A stretch of DNA of 64,000 bases, taken from the NCBI GenBank assembly GCA_965222695.1, contig OZ244967.1:1178001-1242000 (forward strand), given 5' to 3'. Made by a program: the position numbers and the translations under genes. This DNA comes from UBA7957 sp965222695. Lineage in GTDB: Bacteria > Pseudomonadota > Gammaproteobacteria > Granulosicoccales > Granulosicoccaceae. Below, piece after piece: positions 59,146 through 64,000 of the stretch (its first letter is position 1; each line of letters starts with the position of its first letter). Below the pieces are notes generated by a model. The model saw only the letters and a program-made list of their open reading frames with translations. It was not told where the DNA came from and did no database searches.

Positions 59146-59538
59146 GTGACTGATGCTTACCCCACATTGACGTCCATGGGCGTTCAGAATCCCTCACAAA
59201 TCGCCAGTTACACGGTGTATCAGCTCAGGCCGGATACGGATATACTTCGGCTCAGATATGCACGGCCCCGAGGATCGTTTCTGCCGATCACGCGAAAATA
59301 CAAGCTTGGCAGAGCGATGAAATCCCAGACAGTGGACAGCGGTAGCAGAGAGACGACACTGGTTTATGAGATTTCTCCCTTACTGCTGAAGGCGATGAAA
59401 GAATTGGATGAAATTATAAAACCAAAAACGCATCGACAGGCAGCCAGGCAACAAATCGAATCGGAACTGGAGCGGATACAAAATGAGTTTATCGCGGAGA
59501 TCAAGGCGGTGAAAACGCTGGTACAACAACTTGAGTGA
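59146..59538 (+). CDS. DUF3461 (YaeH-like) protein
   Basis: A 130-residue cytosolic protein from GTG 59146, preceded by AGGAGG (59134-59139). An earlier in-frame start at 59095 lacks family similarity. It matches DUF3461 from the start: YPTLTSMGVQNPSQIASY, then DILRLRYARPRGSFLP, the EISPLLLKAMKELDEI block and a helical charged tail. The function of the family is unknown. It follows the ABC ATPase by 57 bp, probably in the same transcript, and precedes choline-sulfatase. Confidence 0.82.
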   Translation: MTDAYPTLTSMGVQNPSQIASYTVYQLRPDTDILRLRYARPRGSFLPITRKYKLGRAMKSQTVDSGSRETTLVYEISPLLLKAMKELDEIIKPKTHRQAARQQIESELERIQNEFIAEIKAVKTLVQQLE

Positions 59539-59584
59539 CTAGGTATAAAATCCCACTTGAATCAGCAAATTTTCAGTGCGGCAC

Positions 59585-59607
59585 AGAGGTCTTAGACAGA
59601 CTCTAAG
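59585..59607. repeat. 23-bp element with internal inverted repeat
   Basis: AGAGG is followed by CTTAGA (59591-59596) and TCTAAG (59602-59607), which pair around five bases. The same 23-mer, with a few changes, occurs at 18803-18825 and, inverted and more degenerate, at 18608-18630. It resembles the terminal repeats of some insertion sequences. Confidence 0.45.
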
Positions 59608-59634
59608 GGGTTCAATGCTCGGGAGCGTAACGCC

Positions 59635-61155
59635 GTGAAAAAAACCAATATCCTGATCATTATGGTCGATCAGCTCAGCGGTTTATTTTTCCCCGATGGG
59701 CCCTGTGACTGGTTGCATGTGCCTAATCTGAAAGCCCTGGCCCGGCGATCCGCCCGTTTTAGCAATGCCTATACCGCCTCTCCTTTATGTACTCCCGCTC
59801 GCGGTGCATTCATGAGCGGCCTGTTGCCGTCGGGAACCGGTATTTATGATAATGCAGCCGAGTTTCCATCATGCGTTCCAACCTATGCCCATCATTTAAG
59901 GTTGGCCGGCTATTACACCTGCCTGTCCGGTAAAATGCATTTTATCGGGGCCGATCAATTGCACGGATTCGAAGAACGATTGACGACCGATATCTATCCC
60001 GCAGACTTCGGCTGGGTACCCGATTATCAAAATCCGGCCGAGCGTGTGGATTGGTGGTATCACAATTTGGGTTCAGTGGCGAATGCCGGAGTCGCCGAGA
60101 TTACGAATCAACTTGAGTACGATGACGAAGTTGCAAACTGTGCCGTGCAGAAACTCTATCAACTCAGCCGTGGTTTGGATGAGCGACCCTGGTGTTTAAC
60201 CGTCAGTTTTACCCATCCTCATGATCCTTACGTCGCGCGGCGCCGATTCTGGGACATGTATAGCGCGTGCGAATATCTTTTACCCGCAGAATCCGCCTAT
60301 CCCTTTTCCGATCATGACCCACATTCGCAGCGAATCATGCAGGCAAATGACTACCGGAATTATGAGATTGGAGAGGAACATATTCGTAGGGCCCGCCGCG
60401 CCTATTTTGCCAACATCTCCTATCTGGATGAAAAAATCGGCGAGCTGCTACAGGTGCTCAGGAAAACCCGTCAGTGGGATAATACAGCAATTCTGTTTAC
60501 TTCCGACCATGGTGATATGTTGGGAGAGAAGGGCCTGTGGTACAAGATGAGCTTTTTTGAGGCTTCTGCCAGAATACCCCTGATGATCTGCGCGCCCGAT
60601 ATGCCCGGGAAACTGATTTCAGAACCCGTATCAATTATCGATATAGTCCCCACCCTGGCCGAGATCGCGGGAGTTGCATTTGAAGAGATCATGCCTTGGG
60701 TTGAGGGAGAAAGCCTGTTATCGGTGTCACAGGGGAATCCGCGCGAAAAACCGGTCAGAATGGAATTTGCAGCCGAAACCTCCTGTGCCCCGCTGGTGTC
60801 CGTTCGCCAGGGTCGGTGGAAATACAACCGCTGTCTGGCCGATCCGGATCAGCTCTTTGATCTGCAGACGGATCCGCGCGAAATTACAAATCTGGCCAAA
60901 AACCCCCGATATGCGAGACGACTTGAGAGCCTGAAGAGTCAATGCGATTCCTATTGGAACCTGAGGGAGTTTGATGAAAAAGTGAGAGCATCGCAACAAT
61001 GCAGGAAACGGGTAATTCAAGCGTTACGCAAAGGCCACTATAGTGCCTGGGACTTTCAGCCCCGTCAGCTTGCCTCCGAGCGGTTTATGCGTAATCACCT
61101 CGATTTAAACCAGGTCGAATACAATCACCGGTACCCGCGTGATGAATCCTGCTAG
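59635..61155 (+). CDS. betC: Choline-sulfatase
   Basis: A 506-residue type I sulfatase starting at GTG. The formylglycine site is Cys52 in SPLCTPARGAFMSG. Metal ligands are Asp12 (MVDQLSG) and SDHGDMLGEKGLWYK in the second half, and GKMHFIGADQLHGFEERL is the block typical of choline-sulfatases. The C-terminal DFQPRQLASERFMRNHLDLN ending also matches BetC. It hydrolyses choline-O-sulfate to choline and sulfate in the cytosol, feeding glycine-betaine synthesis or catabolism. A Cys-type enzyme needs a formylglycine maturase encoded elsewhere. The gene runs into the BIME array. Confidence 0.9.
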   Translation: MKKTNILIIMVDQLSGLFFPDGPCDWLHVPNLKALARRSARFSNAYTASPLCTPARGAFMSGLLPSGTGIYDNAAEFPSCVPTYAHHLRLAGYYTCLSGKMHFIGADQLHGFEERLTTDIYPADFGWVPDYQNPAERVDWWYHNLGSVANAGVAEITNQLEYDDEVANCAVQKLYQLSRGLDERPWCLTVSFTHPHDPYVARRRFWDMYSACEYLLPAESAYPFSDHDPHSQRIMQANDYRNYEIGEEHIRRARRAYFANISYLDEKIGELLQVLRKTRQWDNTAILFTSDHGDMLGEKGLWYKMSFFEASARIPLMICAPDMPGKLISEPVSIIDIVPTLAEIAGVAFEEIMPWVEGESLLSVSQGNPREKPVRMEFAAETSCAPLVSVRQGRWKYNRCLADPDQLFDLQTDPREITNLAKNPRYARRLESLKSQCDSYWNLREFDEKVRASQQCRKRVIQALRKGHYSAWDFQPRQLASERFMRNHLDLNQVEYNHRYPRDESC

Positions 61156-61173
61156 CCCCGACACCCCACCACT

Positions 61174-61700
61174 GTGGGAGCTTGCCCTGCAAGCGAAAAT
61201 CCGATACCACAAAACCATCTCGCGAGGAGGCCTCGCTCCTACGGTGTCTTTCGATCAGCACCGGTGGGGGCTTGCCATGGGAGCGAAAGATCGATACCGC
61301 AAAACCATCTCGCGAGGAGGCCTCGCTCCTACGGTGTCTTGCGATCAGCACCGGTGGGGGCTTGCCATGGGAGCGAAAGATCGATACCGCAAAACCATCT
61401 CGCGAGGAGGCCTCGCTCCTACGGTGTCTTGCGATCAGCACCGGTGGGAGCTTGCCCTGCAAGCGAAAAACCGATACCGCAAAACCATCTCGCGAGGAGG
61501 CCTCGCTCCTACGGTGTCTTGCGATCAGCACCGGTGGGAGCTTGCCCTGCAAGCGAAAAACCGATACCACAACACCATCTCGCAAGGAGGCCTCGCTCCT
61601 ACGGTGTCTTTAGATCAGCACTGGTGGGAGCTTGCCCTGCAAGCGAAAAACCGATACCACAACACCATCTCGCATGGAGGATTCGCTCCTACGAGAGTCT
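61174..61700. repeat. Six-unit BIME array with exact 90-bp period
   Basis: Units start at CTTGCC 61181, 61271, 61361, 61451, 61541 and 61631, each 90 bp apart. A unit pairs a GCTTGC-CCT-GCAAGC hairpin with a GCGAGG-AGG-CCTCGC hairpin (first unit 61180-61194 and 61222-61236), bounded by GTGGGAGC and GCTCCTAC. In units 2 and 3 the first hairpin is altered (TTGCCATGGGAGC). In units 5 and 6 the second is imperfect. As 90 is divisible by three, long frames stay open on both strands; none is a gene. Confidence 0.92.
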
Positions 61701-61813
61701 ATGCTCTTACCTGGCGTAAGCGGCTAAATACGCGACGCGGTGAGATAATTGTTATAAACCTCGTGACGTAATTTCTTAAGTATTCCTGGCCCCTTTGTCT
61801 ACCGGAGTCAATC

Positions 61814-62725
61814 ATGCCGCTAAACGCCAATCGAGAGTTATTTATCACCTGTGCAGTGACAGGTTCCGGCAGTACCCAGAATAACTCGCCACATGTTCCT
61901 CGCAGCCCGAGGGAAATTGCGGACAGTGCTATCGACGCCGCGAAAGCAGGCGCTGCGATAGTGCATTGTCACGTTCGCGATCCGCAGACCGGAACGCCTG
62001 GAAGAGACAGGGCTTGCTATCGTGAGGTCACGGAGAGGATACGCGATGCGGATGTGGATGTTGTATTAAACTTAACCGCGGGAATGGGGGGAGATCTGGT
62101 ATTCGGTGATGTCGAAAGCCCTCTGCCCCTGAATGACAGCGGTACGGATATGGTCGGTGCGAGTGAGAGAATGGCTCATGTCGCCGAATGCCTGCCGGAA
62201 ATCTGTACCATCGATTGCGGCACCATGAACTTTGCCGAAGCCGACTATGTGATGACCAACACGCCCGGCATGCTAAGAGCCATGGCGAAGATGGCAAAAG
62301 AACTGGGGGTGCGTCCGGAGATAGAAGTGTTCGACACAGGACACCTGTGGTTTGCCAAACAGTTGGTCAAGGAGGGATTGATCGAGGATCCGGTACTAAT
62401 ACAACTCTGTATGGGAATACCCTGGGGAGCCCCGGACGACTTAAACACCTTATTGGCCATGGTGAACAATATTCCGGAAAACTGGCATTTTTCCGCCTTT
62501 TCGATAGGCCGTCATGAAATGCCCTATACTGCCGCCGCCATGCTGACGGGCGGCAATGTGCGAGTAGGGCTGGAGGACAATTTATGGTTGGAGAAAGGCG
62601 TACTGGCGACCAATGCCCAGTTGGTGGAGAAAGCGGTTACTATAGTCGGCAATATGGGCGCGAGGATTCTCGGTCCGGATGAGGTCAGGGAAAAACTGAG
62701 GCTCAACAAGCAGGCGTTGGCGTGA
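61814..62725 (+). CDS. Beta-keto acid cleavage enzyme (BKACE), 3-dehydrocarnitine type
   Basis: A 303-residue TIM-barrel Zn enzyme of the former DUF849 family. It has the metal site IVHCHVRDPQTGTPGRD, the TAGMGGD turn, and later CTIDCGTMNF, PEIEVFDTGHLWFAKQL, CMGIPWGAPDD and GGNVRVGLEDNLWL. These enzymes condense a beta-keto acid with acetyl-CoA, giving acetoacetate and a new acyl-CoA. The next gene is L-carnitine dehydrogenase, overlapping by 4 bp. That pairing matches the Pseudomonas CdhC/CdhA step, in which 3-dehydrocarnitine yields betainyl-CoA. Confidence 0.88.
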   Translation: MPLNANRELFITCAVTGSGSTQNNSPHVPRSPREIADSAIDAAKAGAAIVHCHVRDPQTGTPGRDRACYREVTERIRDADVDVVLNLTAGMGGDLVFGDVESPLPLNDSGTDMVGASERMAHVAECLPEICTIDCGTMNFAEADYVMTNTPGMLRAMAKMAKELGVRPEIEVFDTGHLWFAKQLVKEGLIEDPVLIQLCMGIPWGAPDDLNTLLAMVNNIPENWHFSAFSIGRHEMPYTAAAMLTGGNVRVGLEDNLWLEKGVLATNAQLVEKAVTIVGNMGARILGPDEVREKLRLNKQALA

Positions 62726-63708
62726 ATGCCGGAAAAAAAGCCGCCATTGTCGGCGGCGGTGTTATAGGCGGAGGCTGGGCAGCCCGGTTCTTGTTACACG
62801 GTTGGGACGTGGATATAGTCGATCCGGATCCCGATGCCGGGCGCAAAATCGATCTTGTGCTTAATAATGCAAGACTATCTCTACCGGCTCTTTCGGATGT
62901 CGCCATGCCCGGGGAAGGCAAAAAGCGAATCGTGGATTCCGTAAAGACCGCCGTAACCGAAGCTTTATGGATACAGGAAAGTGTGCCGGAGCGACTGTCT
63001 GTTAAACACGAAGTCTATGACGGGATTCAGAATTACTCACTGCCGGGGGCGATTATCGCTTCCTCAACATCCGGCTTTACGCCGACTCAGCTGAATCAGT
63101 ATTCGTCAAATCGACAAGATATCATCGTTGCCCACCCATTTAACCCGGTTTATTTATTGCCCTTGGTCGAATTGGTGTCACAAGAGTCAGCGGGTGACGC
63201 CATCGTGGATAAAGCCGACAGAATTATCCGGCAGATCGGTATGAAACCTTTGCGGATACGCAAAGAGATCGAAGGTCATATTGCCGACCGTTTCCTCGAA
63301 GCTGTCTGGCGTGAGGCCTTGTGGCTGATCAAAGACGGTATTGCCACGACCGAGGAAATCGACGACGCGATCCGTTACGGATTCGGTTTGCGATGGGCGC
63401 AGATGGGTTTATTCGAAACCTACCGCGTCGCGGGCGGCGAGGCGGGAATGGCTCATTTTATTGCCCAGTTCGGGCCTTGTCTGAGTCTGCCCTGGACCAA
63501 GCTGATGGATGTGCCGGAGTTGACGAACGAATTGATCAACACCATTGCGGAACAATCCGACCGACAGTCGGGACATTATTCGATCCGTGAACTTGAGCGG
63601 ATTCGGGATGCCAATCTGGTGGCAATCATGCGCGCGCTCAAAGAAAAAGACTGGGCCTCGGGGCTCGTGTTAAATGAGCATGACAAAAGGCTGCAATCAA
63701 ACACCTGA
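62722..63708 (+). CDS. lcdH: L-carnitine dehydrogenase
   Basis: A 328-residue NAD-dependent 3-hydroxyacid dehydrogenase starting at GTG, which overlaps the BKACE stop. The Rossmann motif is VGGGVIGGGWAARFLLHGWDV with Asp after the second strand (IVDPDPDA). ASSTSGFTPTQL and VAHPFNPVYLLPLVELV carry the catalytic His and substrate region, and the C-terminal helical domain includes YGFGLRWAQMGLFETYRVAGG. These fit the L-carnitine dehydrogenase group. The thioesterase domain fused to it in some bacteria is absent. It converts carnitine to 3-dehydrocarnitine for the upstream enzyme. Confidence 0.88.
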   Translation: MNAGKKAAIVGGGVIGGGWAARFLLHGWDVDIVDPDPDAGRKIDLVLNNARLSLPALSDVAMPGEGKKRIVDSVKTAVTEALWIQESVPERLSVKHEVYDGIQNYSLPGAIIASSTSGFTPTQLNQYSSNRQDIIVAHPFNPVYLLPLVELVSQESAGDAIVDKADRIIRQIGMKPLRIRKEIEGHIADRFLEAVWREALWLIKDGIATTEEIDDAIRYGFGLRWAQMGLFETYRVAGGEAGMAHFIAQFGPCLSLPWTKLMDVPELTNELINTIAEQSDRQSGHYSIRELERIRDANLVAIMRALKEKDWASGLVLNEHDKRLQSNT

Positions 63709-63730
63709 GCTTTCCAGCGGAGAATTATCG

Positions 63731-64000
63731 ATGAATTTCGGTCTGAATGAAGAACAGCAGATGATTGTGGATACGGTGAAATCCTTTGTAGAAAGGGAAA
63801 TTTATCCGCACGAAGAGCGGGTGGAAAAAGAGGGTGAGGTGTCAGAGGAGTTGGCCCGAGAAATCTCTGCAAAATGCATCGAGAGCGGATTTTACGCTGC
63901 GAATATGCCCGAAGAGGTCGGCGGTGGCGGGCTGAACCAATTAGAATTCGCCTTGCTGGAACGGGAGCTTGGCCGTGGATCCATGGCATTAACCCATTTT
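63731..64000 (+). CDS. Acyl-CoA dehydrogenase (N-terminal part, cut by right edge)
   Basis: Ninety codons are visible from the ATG after GGAGA. They form the N-terminal helical domain of the acyl-CoA dehydrogenase family: NFGLNEEQQMIVDTVKSFVE, EREIYPHEERVEKEG, then SGFYAANMPEEVGGGGLNQ and LLERELGRGSMALTH. It starts 22 bp after the carnitine dehydrogenase stop and is probably in the same operon. It may act on gamma-butyrobetainyl-CoA or crotonobetainyl-CoA; the active-site part lies beyond the window. Confidence 0.87.
   Translation, partial: MNFGLNEEQQMIVDTVKSFVEREIYPHEERVEKEGEVSEELAREISAKCIESGFYAANMPEEVGGGGLNQLEFALLERELGRGSMALTHF

Noticed and set aside
61085..61771. Long overlapping reading frames of 143-210 codons on both strands, rich in repeated peptides
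   Set aside because: They arise from the 90-bp BIME array, whose period is a multiple of three. The peptide repeats are the hairpins read in three frames, with no signal, domain or SD.

Overview
The window reads as a chromosomal segment of a gammaproteobacterium, probably respiratory, metabolically flexible and marine or host-associated. The evidence is family-level: a PhoP/PhoQ-type two-component system, MipA/OmpV, PlsB, PdxH, type I Idi, a UbiM-like hydroxylase, RpoN-dependent regulation, REP/BIME repeats with a REP-associated transposase, and genes for choline-O-sulfate and carnitine use. No rRNA, tRNA, CRISPR array, phage or plasmid gene was recognised.

Layout. 0-4.5 kb: end of an OmpR/PhoP-family regulator, its kinase, two Bor-like lipoproteins, MipA behind helically phased repeats, and a ClpP-fold lipoprotein. 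4.5-12 kb: a cluster of short GGGACAGGCA repeats, a UbiM-like monooxygenase, and on the minus strand a four-gene 2-oxoacid:ferredoxin oxidoreductase operon with two flavoprotein partners. 12-18.9 kb: a repeat-rich accessory stretch with a DUF4399 gene remnant, an ATP-grasp enzyme, DUF2277, a REP-associated tyrosine transposase and plsB.

18.9-43.7 kb is the most unusual part. Nine secreted c-type cytochromes carry 36 CXXCH motifs between them. They sit with two NHL-propeller lipoproteins, a parvulin isomerase, a large outer-membrane beta-barrel, two related coiled-coil periplasmic proteins, a CcsB/CcsA (System II) haem-ligation pair, a TPR protein, a PAS histidine kinase with a sigma-54 activator, a Sel1 protein and two stand-alone regulator-type propellers. 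Nineteen of these genes run co-directionally from 23476 to 43658 with mostly overlapping or very short junctions. The divergent control region at 23.1-23.4 kb has candidate -24/-12 promoters facing both ways around one dyad. My inference is a self-contained, RpoN-controlled trans-envelope electron conduit that encodes its own cytochrome maturation and sensing.

43.7-53.6 kb: DUF2892, an ECF sigma/anti-sigma pair, a lipoprotein with an atypical CX4CH motif, idi, a DUF6880-like protein, a BIME, pdxH, and a probable copper-handling island (His-rich small protein, Met-rich cytochrome c', dihaem cytochrome, multicopper oxidase, DUF411). 53.8-64 kb: a complete peptide-type ABC transporter, DUF3461, choline-sulfatase, a six-unit 90-bp BIME array, and a carnitine catabolic pair (BKACE and L-carnitine dehydrogenase) followed by an acyl-CoA dehydrogenase cut by the right edge.

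All functions are inferred from motifs and recalled family features. No database search was run.
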